A stretch of DNA of 64,000 nucleotides, taken from assembly GCF_000224145.3 (NCBI RefSeq), contig NC_020175.2, positions 4,029,221 to 4,093,220 of the forward strand. The letters run 5' to 3'. Below the pieces are notes generated by a model that was given only the letters and a program-made list of their open reading frames with translations, did no database searches and was not told the origin of the DNA. Origin of the DNA: Ciona intestinalis (taxonomy: Eukaryota; Chordata; Ascidiacea; Phlebobranchia; Cionidae). A program made the position numbers and the translations under genes. The stretch's first letter is position 1. Every line of letters begins with the position of its first letter. This document shows positions 23,878 through 35,768 of this stretch, piece by piece.

Positions 23878-23878
23878 A
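23873..23878 (+). terminator. AATAAA overlapping the SLC25A3 stop
   Basis: The hexamer reads across the TAA. A second one occurs near 24095, so which is used is open. Confidence 0.35.
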
Positions 23879-24637
23879 TAAGATTACTTTTGATGTTGGT
23901 TTCAATATTCCATTGTGTGCGTCAAGTTTTGGATCTCTCATATTTATTCTTTTGTTGTAATAATAAGTTCACTTTAAGCGCCGTTTTAACAGTGTAGGTA
24001 ATTGCCAAGTTTAGAAGGATACCAATGCCTCCACTTTTTTGTGGAAGTTTCAATCAAACGATAACATATACCTGTCTTTCTCTTTCGTGTTCCAAAAATA
24101 AAAACTAAAAGATTTGGTGTCTTTAAATTGTTATTCTGGTAATGTGTTTTGGGGTTGTCATTCAGAAATATGTGCAACGATACGAATATAGTTTGTTTGC
24201 ACCGTACGTATATTTAAATTAAAACTAAAATATATGTCTTCGTTTAAATTAAATGAATGTAAATTGTTTTTCTAACAATGTGTTTTGGTTAGGTGCAAGG
24301 GTATAAATGTAGTTTGTTTGTAAAGTAGTATATTTAGGTATATTTGATTATATAAATGATGTTCGGTTATTAAAGTTTGCACTATAATTGTAATTCTTCA
24401 CTGATCTGATAGTTGTCAGGTATATTTAGGCAAGTTTGTTGCTGATTACCTAAAATGATTAATCCTATGATGTACCGTTTTCAAGGCTGCAAAATAGGAC
24501 AGTATTTACATTCTTTCGCTTTCGTAATGTTCCTACAAGCCCAATAAACGTAAAATCCGTCAACATATATGCAGTTATATACTTTGGGTAAAACGCGTCT
24601 ACAAATGGAATCTAGTTTTAGCGAGCGAGAATCGTCT
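23878..24637. other. Intergenic: SLC25A3 to tRNA-Tyr
   Basis: AT-rich 3' flank with GTGTTTTGG-type short repeats near 24150 and 24280. No gene or transposon recognised. Confidence 0.5.
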
Positions 24638-24727
24638 CCTTCGATAGCTCAGTTGGTAGAGCGGTGGACTGTAGCGGTTAAACTGTCAGACATCCATAGG
24701 TCACTGGTTCGAATCCGGTTCGAAGGA
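24638..24727 (+). tRNA. tRNA-Tyr (GTA) with a 17-nt intron
   Basis: Acceptor stem CCTTCGA pairs with TCGAAGG, followed by discriminator A at 24727. A-box-like TAGCTCAGTTGGTAGAG and B-box GGTTCGAATCC are both present. The anticodon loop CTGTAG is interrupted after position 37 by an intron at 24675-24691, as is standard for eukaryotic tRNA-Tyr. CCA is not encoded. Confidence 0.97.
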
Positions 24728-26042
24728 CTTTTGCTATTTTACATTATGTTTTTAAATACGATTAAGTCATTATTTAACGTGTTTCATCCTTTAGGTTTTC
24801 TTTTGATAATTATAATCAGAATGATACCAAATGCGTATTTGTATGCAAACTTGTAATTGTCTTTCTTTTTGTCTTGTTTTATCAAATACACTTTACATAT
24901 AACTTGTTTTCCACATTGTTTTATTTTAAATGTATTGTTTGATGTTACAATACGAAACCAATTTCAGACAAAGCCATGCACCAATGACGTCAAAGTTTAC
25001 GCAAAATTGTTGCGCAATTGTGATGACGTAGTTTATTGTATGACGAATGGCGTCTTGATTACGTATATATGACGTCAAGTAATGTGCAACATTTCATTGC
25101 AATTGCTGACTTGCTGTGTTTAGTTTTACGGCACGATGACATCACCAAAACAGTGACGTCATATAGGTACTTTCAAAACTTAAAATTCAAATGTTTAAGT
25201 TTGTTTTAAAAGTTGCTGGTTTAGTTTTACTTTTTTAACTACAGACAACGTATCCTCATCGAAATATCGAATTGCGTATTAGCAAATGTTCGCATAGGGT
25301 AAAACATACGTGTCTGCCGGTTTCTGAGTGAATAGGAACCGACATAATATTTCTTCATTGTTATAGTGTTGTAACATTCGATTGACTCCGCAACAAAGTG
25401 TCGGTACCGACTTAAATGTAAGGTCATTTGATCCTGTGCCTTTTGTTGCCTCTTGTACACCAGACTACGTCTCCTAACCGCAAACAAGCCACAAAATATT
25501 GGAGAATCGAATCCACTAGTCTTCTTTCGACACATCGGCAGAAGAAACTGCCGCCGTAGTCGGACGTAACGCACAAAGGCTTTGGAGGCCTGTTGTTTTG
25601 TCATTCAATGATTAACGCGAGCACATGAAAGGGCCCGTAGCCTATTCAGTTTACTAAGCGGCGCAGATTATTTATGAGCAAGCTAAGGCGTTCCGAAAGA
25701 CCTCGCGCGCCTCATTCCACAAACAGCGGGAGAGGGAAATTGTCATTATGTATGGAATGTTGTAGAATATTATCCAGGGTTCACTTATTTGACAGGTTAT
25801 GCCAGGGAATATAAATTACGTACGAGAGAAAGGTTGTAAAGGGCAATTCATTCACGATAGATTTCCAGGCGTCATTTTAGCGATTAAAGTGCGGATAATA
25901 CGCTCTTAGTCGCGATGTACGTTTGTCGACGTATGGATTTTCAGTCTACTTAGATTTGGAGTGTCTAGTACATTTGATGCCGTATTGAATTTTGAAACGA
26001 TCTGTAATTTAGCAGGCTTACGGAATTGGCGAAATTGCTAGC
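24728..26042. other. Intergenic: tRNA-Tyr to NtA gene
   Basis: Apart from the CRE cluster (24985-25161) I see no defined element. An open frame of 121 codons on the minus strand (25239-25604) has no recognisable motif and is left unannotated. Confidence 0.5.
24985..25161. promoter_or_regulatory. Cluster of CRE-type sites
   Basis: Three perfect TGACGTCA palindromes (24985-24992, 25070-25077, 25154-25161) plus TGACGTA (25024) and TGACATCA (25137) within 177 bp. Such spacing is unlikely by chance in AT-rich DNA and suggests a bZIP-responsive element. The target could be the NtA gene about 880 bp downstream. Confidence 0.5.
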
Positions 26043-27122
26043 ATGAGAACACTGTTGCGTTTACTGTTGCTTGCAAGTGTATACACATTAGGATTCTGCA
26101 TCGCCGAAGTAACAGTTAGCAGTAATGAACATGAAGTATTAGACAACAGCTACTGCCGGAAACCAAAAATCGAAAGTAAGCAAATTGCATGTGAATATTA
26201 TAAGCACTGAGTAAATACAAGTGCGATAAAGCAAAACTGATAAGAGATATGGGTATATAAGCTTTTATAATATATACAGGCGACCTTAGGACCAGGTTCG
26301 AGGAATCCGACGTCGTATTATCAGGAACGTTGCTAGGACTTCTCCCCTCTAAACATGGGCGACGTTCACAGAGCAATGAAACTGAAACCAGCGCAATTTC
26401 TGGCCATTTAAAAGTATGGGAAGTGCTAAAGGGGTCGTTGGAGCATATACCGAACGTCACAGAAACCAGAGTTGTCAGTAAGTAAAAACGTTGATGTTAT
26501 ATCGTAACTTTTTGTTTGTAAATTCGTCTTTGCGCTATATGCGAAAAAAATAATTTCCCACAAAGTCGTATAACTGGTAACAAAATTTAAAAATACAGGG
26601 GCAAAACAGCGCAAGAGAAAACGAGATCTGGAAACCGTGCACCGGCACGGTGGTGAACACAACGTTGGGAGTGTACTGCTGGGTCGGAGTAAATGGGATA
26701 ATTTCGTAATGCAGCAGGCTACTGATGACGGTCGGGCATCGAATCGTCCCATGGTTACCGTGTATGGATTGCAGAACTCACATATGTGTAGCAGTTTTGT
26801 CAAAGAAGGCGACACGAGGCTCTTTTTCTTGAGGAAGATGAAAAACTTCCGAAGAAGCAAAAGATCGAAGAGGAAGAGCAAAAAACGGTGCGGAGGAAAA
26901 AAGAAGCGGGATTCGGGGAAGAGAAAAGGGAAATGTAAGCGCAGAGATCTTCTTGCGAAGTACAAGCGAAGCAGTAGTGCCAGTAATAAGGCCAGACGAA
27001 ACGGGAAACCGAAAAGACGACGACGCGCAAGCAGCAAGCCCAAGTATTTGCTCCTGGTACACGAACAACCAGCCCGAATTTCAATGAGAAACCTCAACAC
27101 ACTGAAAACTATTACTGCGTAG
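26043..27122 (+). CDS. Secreted NtA-domain protein with a polybasic insert
   Basis: Exons: 26043-26175, 26280-26477, 26599-27122; phases agree, 284 residues. Residues 1-21 are a signal peptide. The rest follows the agrin N-terminal (NtA, OB-fold, laminin-binding) domain in order: VVLSGTLLGLL, HLKVWEVLKG, MVTVYGLQNSHMC, KEGDTRLFF, and near the end ISMRNLNTLK. Between the last two blocks, where agrin has a short loop, there is an insert of about 70 residues made mostly of Lys and Arg (about residues 191-260). A dibasic cleavage-like RKRKR lies near residue 116. It has no follistatin, EGF or LamG modules, so it is an NtA-only protein. Likely extracellular and strongly heparan-sulphate or laminin binding (inference). 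It converges on XRRA1, with 428 bp between stops. Confidence 0.78.
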
Positions 27123-27550
27123 GCGGGGAATGACATTGTCTAGCAAAAATACTATTGATTCCAACACGTAAACCGTATATTCGTTAGTGTGTCGCCAGCC
27201 TCTAATGCTTTCACAGCATTTTCAATCAGCATATATTTTGAGCTATATGATACAGATTATACAGCATATTGTATACGTACTATCCGTTTACTCTGTCGCG
27301 CGTTTTCTTTTTGTATTAAGCATCACGTTGTACATAATATAAAGACAAAACTCACAGCACTGTAAGTGCATACGTATACCGACGTTAGAAACTCACATCT
27401 ATTCAAACTGGTGGACAGAAGACAAACATAGTAAAAATAAATTGAATATTCTTAACGACCCGCTATGTACACAAAACTCACAGTCAGCTGAAACAACAGC
27501 AGTTAAAAAAGTATCGCGTTTACATAGAAGAAAAACGGGGGACAGTAAAA
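27123..27550. other. Convergent spacer between NtA gene and XRRA1
   Basis: Shared 3' flank of two convergent genes. AATAAA occurs on the plus strand near 27434. Nothing else seen. Confidence 0.5.
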
Positions 27551-30500
27551 TTACTCTTGCAAACTCTGTACAGCGTCTTTGGCTTCTCGAAACGCACGCT
27601 GGGCTTGACGCGATGCTCGCAAAGATTCTTCACGAACAACTCTGTATGAAATATTGAAATTGCATTTTGTGAACATAACACTACTGTGTATATGGTCCTA
27701 CAGCGAGGCATACCAGGGAAACTAGAATGGTAAACCAATTTATACAGTGTTTTTAGGTTTGGATTCTAAACTCAAAACCCTAAATCAAAAAAACTCCAAA
27801 ATTTCGACTGACCTATACTTCTCTTCCACATCTCTTAAAAGGTCATCAGCTTCATCCTGAGATATTACATCGGATGACATATTGAGAGCATCTGTAAGGG
27901 GAATTTCAGTGGCTGCAACATCCCTGAGATTTGGAAGATATTATGTTACATTATAGATGTGTATGTAACAGGATATAAGCATAGCAGAAATGAATTGTGA
28001 TCAGTGTATGCTTAGGTATATAGAATATAAATATTGAAAGGGACTTGTTTGAAAATACAGACGGTCGTTTAGTATAAATCGCACAATCTTATTCACCTGT
28101 TGCGTATATTAGAAAGAGCAACTGCAAGCTGTTCCTTTTTCGTAGGAAGTTTTATTTTCCCCCTCTCACGTGCCACAGCCATTGCTTTACTATGACGTGT
28201 TGACTTGGCTTTATAACATGGTAGGACACGGTCTAAAGTAACGTCACTTGTTCGAAACACAGTCTGGTGTGATAGCAGGTGGTGGAGTGCTCGCACATTG
28301 CCTTGAATACCTGAGAGATAAAAAGGTTTAAATATAAATTTTTAGTTCTGTAAAAATTTGTATAGAACCTGAGTTTAAAAATCTTGGATAATTTTTCAGC
28401 TTGATGGCAAAGTTACATAATAATGTGCTAGCCCATAAGTGGGCATGGGGTGTATGAGACAGAACATCCATGTTATAACAATTGTCATTGCCCTGTCATG
28501 CAAGCACAAATAATTTATATTGATTTATTTATATTTATTTTATGCTTGCATATTTTAGATATGTCCAATAATAATGAAGGAATATTTAAAGGTTGACTAA
28601 AAACACTAGACGATTTAATTTAAAAGTAAATTAAAATGGAGTACAGTTGTTTACCTATCGGTTCATGTAAGCTGGAATCTGGTCTTGCATCCATTAATAT
28701 TTCGTAATTATTTAAATCAATTACAGTTTCTTCTTTCTTTTCGTTTACTTTTGTGCTTTTCTTCAGAACCTAAATGTAGTATGAACAAATTATCCAACTA
28801 TATATAATACACAGAGGTGTATAATTCAAGCCTCCTATTCAACAGGTCAGAGTTAGTATACTCGGCCTAAATCCAACAGCTTATAAATAATAATCAACAT
28901 ACAACATACTGGCTTACCTGTGGTTTGGGTATTTGTTGTGTTTGTTCTTGAGGAATTTCATCAACTTGGGTTAAGAATACGCTCTCCTCTTGTGCGGAAG
29001 TGTCTGGGTAAAAAAAATTGTTTATGGTAAAAAAAAAACATGTCAAAAAATCTGCTTAACTATGCAACTTAAATTTTTAGCAAACTTAAATAAATTTGTA
29101 ATCACTGTTTTGCTGAAAGTAATCCAAAGACATTACAACTTCAGTACCTTGTTGTTGGGGTATACTCGGCAGTTTAACAAATTCTTTGGTGAGTGGTTTA
29201 GGTTGGCTTGGTGGGCGGGGTATTAGGTTTGGTTTGGGAGCAGTAAGTGAGTTTAGAAGAACATCTACTGGTTGTTTGGGAATCTTGGGCACGAAGGAAG
29301 AGACCTGAAAACAAATATTTTCATGGTAATTATCCAGGTTTAAATAGATATAGTCATGACATAATAGGTGCCAAAGTTTTATAAATACAAGGAGGTAATG
29401 ATAGCTAGACATATAAAACTCAGAAAAATGTAAAACAAAGTTTGCCTAATAGACTGTTTAGCAATAAATGCACCAAAATTAGGCAATATTCATGTTTTCA
29501 AAAAGTTAAGAATTTACAGTAATATTTTACAAATTCCCAAACTAAGAATAAGAAAATTAAGGATTAAAACAGTGAAACATGCTTTATTGTTGTATATAAT
29601 TCAGTTCACAAATATTTGTAAATTTTTTTAATACACTTACTTTTCTTTCCTTGTCAGTTGGCATTAGAATGTGCGGTTTGCTTGGAGTTAACTTCTTCTC
29701 AGATCTATGAATGCTGATTCCTAGTCGCTTGTGTAGGTAATGGGATATTAAGGGAGGTTCTCCTGATTGAACAATAGCAGTTGTTAGTTCTGTATTTTTC
29801 CCCTTGTGTTTTATGGGCCAAAGAATTTTGGCCTATTACACTAACAACCAGGGTGCTACAACTAATTGGTGTAATCACTTGGTTGGAGCAATGTCCATTA
29901 AGTGTTTGCTCTTAGAGTAAGAATATGTTTACGCCTATCCAGTGTCACTAGACACATTATCCAATACAAAGGAAAGGTTTTTACCGCTTGTAGTTTTTAC
30001 AATTGGATTCCCGTTCAAAATAAGATGCTTCAATCTTGGCCATGATGCAACAGCTAGAACACATTCTTCTTCTGCTAGATTGTTATTTGCAATACTCAGC
30101 AACCTACAAAAACATATTAGGTTTATAAGAAAAAAAAACAACCCTTATTTATTCTCTTGTATAAATATAACGCAGTGGTTTACAATTATGCTGTCCTGAT
30201 CCAACCCATATATATATATATAGCTGTATAGTGTCTTCATACACTTTATAACTCCTGTTGGAGAAAGTATGATACTAAATTCTAATTACGGCTGCGTTAT
30301 TTATTCAAAATAATATTTCTTTATCTGTTTTATTCATAAGCACGTTTTAACTTTAACGGTTAATACCCATCTTTTTTCTCTTGTAAACTTTTCTGTTCTT
30401 TGTTATCGTGAGCAAAAACAAATTTTATTTAAACCAGCCAACCTTAAATGTTGAAACGGTGGGTTAGGTGTTGAAGGAAGGACAGAAACATCAGGTGTGT

Positions 30501-33500
30501 TGAGTGAAACATGAGACTCAGGTTGTTCATTTTGTTCCTGTAGGAATGTAGTGGAAGTTGCCATGTTTCGCTTGTCTTGTGGCAGGTCTGGTAGAAAAAA
30601 AGCAAATTACGTTTAATTTATGTATAGGATTATCCCTTTAATTGAAAAATTTAAAATAGAATTTATTTAGGCCGTTTTATGTTAAACATAGTACAGGTAA
30701 AGCGCTTATTAACTACTGCTTTTTATGGATTACATCTGATGGTTCGTAATACTCCATAGTTACCATTTTGTGTAAACTGTGTAACAAACTTTTTTAAATG
30801 CATCACAATGAAAACATTTTAAAAAGCTATGATGCAAATTATGGCATTTTTTGCGTACATGCTAACACATAAAACTGACAGGCACACTAATGGCAACAAT
30901 ATACTGGCCTATAGATTGCTTACCTGTGGTTGGGGGTTTACTTGCACTTGCAGTTCTACGTGAACTCCGACTTTTTCTTCCACTTGATTTCGAAGCTGTA
31001 GATTTAGCTTGACCAATGGATGAATGGACTTCGGACAAAACACGATCACCTACAACCTGTTAATGATAATTTATTGAATGACTTTGTTTTGTTATTTTTG
31101 TTGCGGTAACGAAGGGTAGAGTAGACTACAAGTTTGTAAACAAATGGAAATAACGGACAACGATAAAATTGCAGTTTTATAAACGCGCTAATATGGATAA
31201 AAAAAGTACAAAGCTTGTTCTGTAAAACCTGTTAATGTACACTACATTACCCTTAAATGTGGTATAACTTGTATGTTATTCTTGTCCAAATTAAGCTCTT
31301 TGAGTTGCGTTAACGCAGCAAGGGAGGCAAATGTAGAAAGATCCGATAAATGGTTGTCATCGAGAAGTAAAACTTCAAGGTTTTGAAATCTTCCAACTAC
31401 ATCTTCATCAGTGGAGTTTGTAGAATCATTTGAACTGTTCCTGTAAAGATGTTGGGAAAAAGAATTTTATAAATACTTTTCGACAATGTAGGCTTGGCAG
31501 GTATAGATATATAATATAAATATTCTTTATCACAGTTATATAGTTGTTTAGTAAAAATAAATTTATATAAACTGATCATCAGATGGTATATGTAGATGTT
31601 GTAACTTTAAATAATCCAACAAATGATCACTTTTCTGGCTGGAAACACTTTATATGAAGATTTGTACACTTGTGTTAAGTTATGGATTTACGGTAAAAAT
31701 ATGCATTAGTATAGTTACATTCTTTTTAAGTGTAAACATTTAAATGACAGTCATGCTAGTGCAAATTTAGTAATTCTAGGATATTGGCATAGTGTTGTTA
31801 TTACTCACTCTCTTGCAATAATAAATGGTCTTGCCATATCAGGGTGAATGGAATGCAGGCCATTTCCTGTTAAAGTAAGAACCTTCAATCTTGGTAGAAC
31901 TCCAAGATTCAACACATCTTGTGCACTCAGGTTGTTGTATGATAGATCAAGTACCTAAAATAAGTAGATAAATTAGTGGGTCTTATTACAATAGTTATTA
32001 CAATAGTTATTTGGTGACCGTTATTTGATTGTCAAACTAGCAAGGTATGTCCACTTATAACAAGCATTGTAAAATGGCTGTTTCGCATTTTAACCATAAC
32101 AAACTTCAGTGCTAAACTATTATAGTAGCGTATATATTAGTAGGCTGTTTATGTATACCTGCAGATTAGGAAAGTCTCCTGGTTTAACTTTCAAATTACG
32201 AAGTCCATTAACAGGTAGTTCAAGTTCTCTTAAGTTAGGAAAATTGGTGAATGGACCTGGATGCAATAGAATGATATATATTATATGTGGCATACCATAT
32301 GAGTTAATGCTGCATCTCAATTTAATCATAGCTAAATATTTACAGAATGACTTTATTTTGTTTTTCCAATCGCAATATCGAAAGTCGAAAGAGTATACAG
32401 AAGCAAAAAGACAGACTTCATTGATAAGATCAAAATGGCAGTTGTTATAACACAGTTATGGGTAAAACAGAAGTACAACACCTATTTCGAAAAGGCTTGA
32501 CAGTTATACCTTAAATATAACTCTTACTTATCCCATATTATTGTACTAATTCATTTTTACCCATCATTTATTTAGTTAAATGCTGCTATGGTGAACTTAC
32601 AGAAGGGCAAAAGGTTTTCTGCAGCATTTAGATAAGCCACATTAACAAACTCTTTAAAGTCTTCTTCAATAACATTGTCCAACTCACGGTCTGATACGTT
32701 AATACTGCATAAGTCCAGTGGAGATTCAACATGGTGTCTCCATAGCTATATGAAAAAATAATATTGATGTATGCAAAAACAACGCTTGTTCAAAAGACTT
32801 TTTTGGGGGCTGACGTTAGTGGTAAAAGACCTAGCTGTTTCACTTACAAAACTTTATTTTTTATTCGTCTGTAAACAAGGAGAAGATTAAACTTAAAACA
32901 ATGAAAAGAGGAAAATTAAACAGTCATTGAAACTTGTTGAGGAAATATGAGAAAGAGCATCAGTTAAAAAGCACTTGCCATAAAATCAACTATTAACTAT
33001 TACCAAATATTTTCCATCAAGTGTTCCACTCTGACTTGGCCCTTGTTTTACACCATCAAGTGTGGCTGTTGCTGAAGGAGTGGCATTGACCACCTATAAA
33101 AATACAATATGTTAGAGAAATTCTATAAAAGCAAATAACCTCGAAAAAATGCATATTGAGAAAATTGTAATTGTGTCCCGATTACTGTGTTACCTGTTTC
33201 TGAATCTGAACTTGCTTCTCAGGTTTAAAAGAAGCTTTGAATTTGTTATGCTGAGCTTCTGCATATGCAACTATCCAGGAACTTGAACCTAAAATTTTAA
33301 TATGACTTAAAGTTGTGGCCATTTTAAAGTTAATTTCTGACACAAACACTTAATTGGTACAAAAAAATTAAACAGCGTGTATTAGTGATACTTAAGGAAC
33401 ATTTAGAGACATATTCACTGGCCAGCTTGCCCAGCTGTAAGAATATCATCGTAGCTTTAAGTAGACTGTGACAAAACTCAACAGTTTAAATGTTTTTTTT

Positions 33501-33658
33501 TAGATAAAAAAAATGTTTTTTTAGATAAGGTAATTTTAAACTATACTATAAAATGTTTTAAAACCTTCATTTGCTTTTCTAACGATTCCTCTTGCTGGAA
33601 AACAGTTTGTAGCGAAGTTGTTGTCACTTTCAAGCTTCCAAACGGCTGAAGTTGCCAT
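27551..33658 (-). CDS. XRRA1: X-ray radiation resistance-associated protein 1, LRR protein
   Basis: Seventeen exons on the minus strand (from the ATG at 33658): 33565-33658, 33194-33288, 33004-33093, 32601-32745, 32159-32256, 31809-31954, 31251-31440, 30924-31056, 30443-30587, 29985-30103, 29641-29762, 29148-29304, 28918-29003, 28655-28769, 28097-28310, 27813-27923, 27551-27641. All phases agree; 716 residues. Family landmarks by eye: FPARGIVRK at the N-terminus, DLCSINVSD, YLNAAENLLPF, LRR units (LRELELPVNGL, LQVLDLSYNNL, LKVLTLTGNGL, LEVLLLDDNHLSDL), a late LRR (LLSIANNNLAEEE, LILNGNPIV), LGISIHR, ESVFLTQV and a charged C-terminal helix. Human XRRA1 shares this order. The cellular role is poorly known. 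It is divergent with PRDX4 (about 0.9 kb between ATGs). Confidence 0.93.
28395..28540. repeat. SINE-like fragment in XRRA1 intron
   Basis: Shows GGGGTGTATGAGACAGAACA and ATTGCCCTGTCATGCAAG, the non-tRNA end of the repeat. Confidence 0.6.
29840..29945. repeat. SINE-like fragment in XRRA1 intron
   Basis: Contains GGTTGGAGCAATGTCCATTA and AAGTGTTTGCTCTTAGAG, a decayed version of the GTGTCTTGCCCAAGGACAC core. Confidence 0.55.
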
Positions 33659-34550
33659 GTTTTCACCTGTGTTTGTCCCCCAGCACAATTTTCTTTGTGT
33701 GCTCTTTGTTTTTTAAAAAGTAAACTACTCTAAAATCGATTTATATGATGAAAATACCAAAATCTGACACCACAGATTTAGCGTGGGTCGTTGTTAGGAT
33801 TCAGTTGTTATGAATATTCTCTGCCGCCCTCTAACGGGGTTTGTTTGGCGCCCCTTTTCAAACGGGGTGCGGTTCTTTTGACATTATAATGATATTGTAG
33901 CGAAAGTTCACTTGTTTAATATTCCATGGTTTGCTGTTTGTTTCCCTAATAAAAGGTCCTGGTACTTCGGTGTAGGTAAGTGCGGCTTAAACTTGTGTGT
34001 TTACTGTGTTGTACAATGCATAGTTCGAAATCGCATAATGTATACAGATATCATTGCAGTGACCTTAAAGTACACATTAGGCTGATTTATATCGTTTTGT
34101 ATTGCTTTGTGTATTCTGAGTTTCGAATGCTTTTGCAAAAGCACTGCGCATTTGGGTAAAGTTTCTATGAGTACACGTTGTGCGTACGTGCGACACGTAT
34201 AACTTCTCCAGCTGCAACTTTTCCTGTTTATTGCATACGAGAAAGAACGGCGTGCAGTGGATTTCATTTTAGTAGCCGTGGAGGTTTGTGTTAAATTGTT
34301 TGAAGGCAGAAGCAACTGCAGTATTGGGACTATGCAATTCAAATATATGCAAATAGTAAGAGCATGAATGGTTACTTAATAAATTTCATTATAGATGAAA
34401 TGGAAATTTACAAGTAACTATTGTTTTAAATAACATATGAAAACTAATAAATGAGTATAATAGCTGGCATTTTTTGTTATTTGCTTATAGGCTTCTTAGT
34501 TTTTGTGTATAATTAGGCTTTTCGTTTGATCTGCATTGATTTGCGCAAAC
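33659..34550. other. Divergent promoter region, XRRA1/PRDX4
   Basis: A donor-like GTGTAG|GTAAGT at about 33976 and an acceptor TTTGCTTATAG at about 34491 suggest a 5' UTR intron for PRDX4. No other gene seen. Confidence 0.5.
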
Positions 34551-35270
34551 ATGGGAGTCTCATTTCAACTTTTCACTCTTGCATGCTTGTTCCTTGCTCA
34601 CAGTGGAATATGCCAAGAACGTGCTGTTTTCTGGCCACCATATGAAAGTCACTTGCTGCAATCTACCAAAGCTCAAATCTCGAAACCAGCGCCAGACTGG
34701 GAGGGTACAGCCATTGTTGATGGTGAAATTAAAACAATAAAGCTGGGAGATTACAAAGGAAAATACCTTATTTTCTTTTTTTACCCTCTTGATTTCACTT
34801 TTGTATGTCCAACTGAGATCATTGCCTTCTCAGACAGGGTTGCTGAGTTTAAGAAAATTAATGCTGAAGTTGTGGCAGCTTCTGTTGATTCTCACTTCAC
34901 CCATCTCGCATGGTTAAACACCCATCGCTCTGAGGGAGGTCTTGGAAAACTCAACATTCCTCTTCTGTCCGATCTCACTCATAAGATATCAAGGGATTAT
35001 GGAGTCCTTCTGGAGGACCTCGGACACACTCTTCGTGGGCTCTTCATCATTGATCCCAAAGGTATCTTGAGACAGATCACTATGAATGATCTTCCAGTTG
35101 GAAGATCTGTAGACGAGACTTTGAGATTGGTCCAAGCATTCCAACATACTGATGAGCATGGTGAGGTCTGTCCTGCTGGTTGGGAGCCAGGTAAAGACAC
35201 CATTATTCCAGACCCCAAGGATAAACTGAAGTACTTCCACAAAACATCAAAAGCCAAGGGTGAATTGTAA
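34551..35270 (+). CDS. PRDX4: Secreted/ER 2-Cys peroxiredoxin
   Basis: Single-exon coding region of 239 residues. Residues 1-21 form a signal peptide, so the product enters the ER or is secreted. The ATG at 34551 is chosen because it begins the signal peptide; an in-frame upstream TTG adds nothing. Peroxidatic Cys86 sits in FVCPTE and resolving Cys207 in GEVCPAGW. The GGLG motif (129-132) and C-terminal YF (228-229) that slow local unfolding are both kept, predicting sensitivity to hyperoxidation. [15 protein letters not shown] matches PRDX4. The additional N-terminal Cys of vertebrate PRDX4 is missing. It reduces H2O2 and can feed disulphides to protein disulphide isomerases. Absence of introns in the CDS is unusual for this intron-rich family. 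Confidence 0.95.
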   Translation: MGVSFQLFTLACLFLAHSGICQERAVFWPPYESHLLQSTKAQISKPAPDWEGTAIVDGEIKTIKLGDYKGKYLIFFFYPLDFTFVCPTEIIAFSDRVAEFKKINAEVVAASVDSHFTHLAWLNTHRSEGGLGKLNIPLLSDLTHKISRDYGVLLEDLGHTLRGLFIIDPKGILRQITMNDLPVGRSVDETLRLVQAFQHTDEHGEVCPAGWEPGKDTIIPDPKDKLKYFHKTSKAKGEL

Positions 35271-35768
35271 ACTGTTGAAATGTCATCTGTGTCTTGTTTT
35301 GTTGGTTGTTGTTGTTTGTAGGGTGTGTGTTTGTTTAAGATGAAGCAGCTGTAGGGTTATCAGTGCAATTTCAAGAAAGAAATAGTTTAATCACTTTAAT
35401 GTGTCTGTTTTCAAGAAAGCAATAGTTTAATCCCTTTAAGTGTCTGTTAAAAGCTGTGCGTATTTATCTTAAACTTTTGTAAAATTTAGCAGCCTTTAAA
35501 TTGAAAAAAAAACTGTTATGTTTGTTGCTATTATCTAATTGTGCCAAAGTTAAGTTTCTGTACCAAAATTATATTGTAATTCATTTTCTAAAACAATTGT
35601 GTCATGTTCTGCAATTTAATTGTGTCGGACTGTCGGTTACCTGTATGTGTAATAAAGCAATGTTTTTGCGATTTTGTTGGTCATGTATTGTATGTGTGGA
35701 CTAAAATGTGTTTATGTTTCGTTTCAACAGAATTTTGGTAGCATTTTGTTTTTGATGTTTTAATAAAT
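35271..35768 (+). other. PRDX4 3' UTR and PRDX4-TTF2 junction
   Basis: Two near-identical 28-nt stretches containing AAGCAATAGTTTAATC-type sequence (35370 and 35412) lie in the 3' UTR. AATAAA at 35651-35656 is followed about 75 nt later by an acceptor-like GTTTCAACAG (ends 35730), 38 nt before the TTF2 ATG. Confidence 0.6.
35651..35656 (+). terminator. Poly(A) signal, PRDX4
   Basis: AATAAA followed by a GT/T-rich stretch, 380 nt after the stop. Confidence 0.65.

Noticed and set aside
25239-25604. Minus-strand open frame of 121 codons, rich in Arg
   Set aside because: I could find no motif or exon partner; kept only as a possibility.
26426-27136. Minus-strand open frame of 236 codons, plus two others in the same region
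   Set aside because: Shadow of the purine-rich Lys/Arg codons of the NtA gene on the opposite strand.
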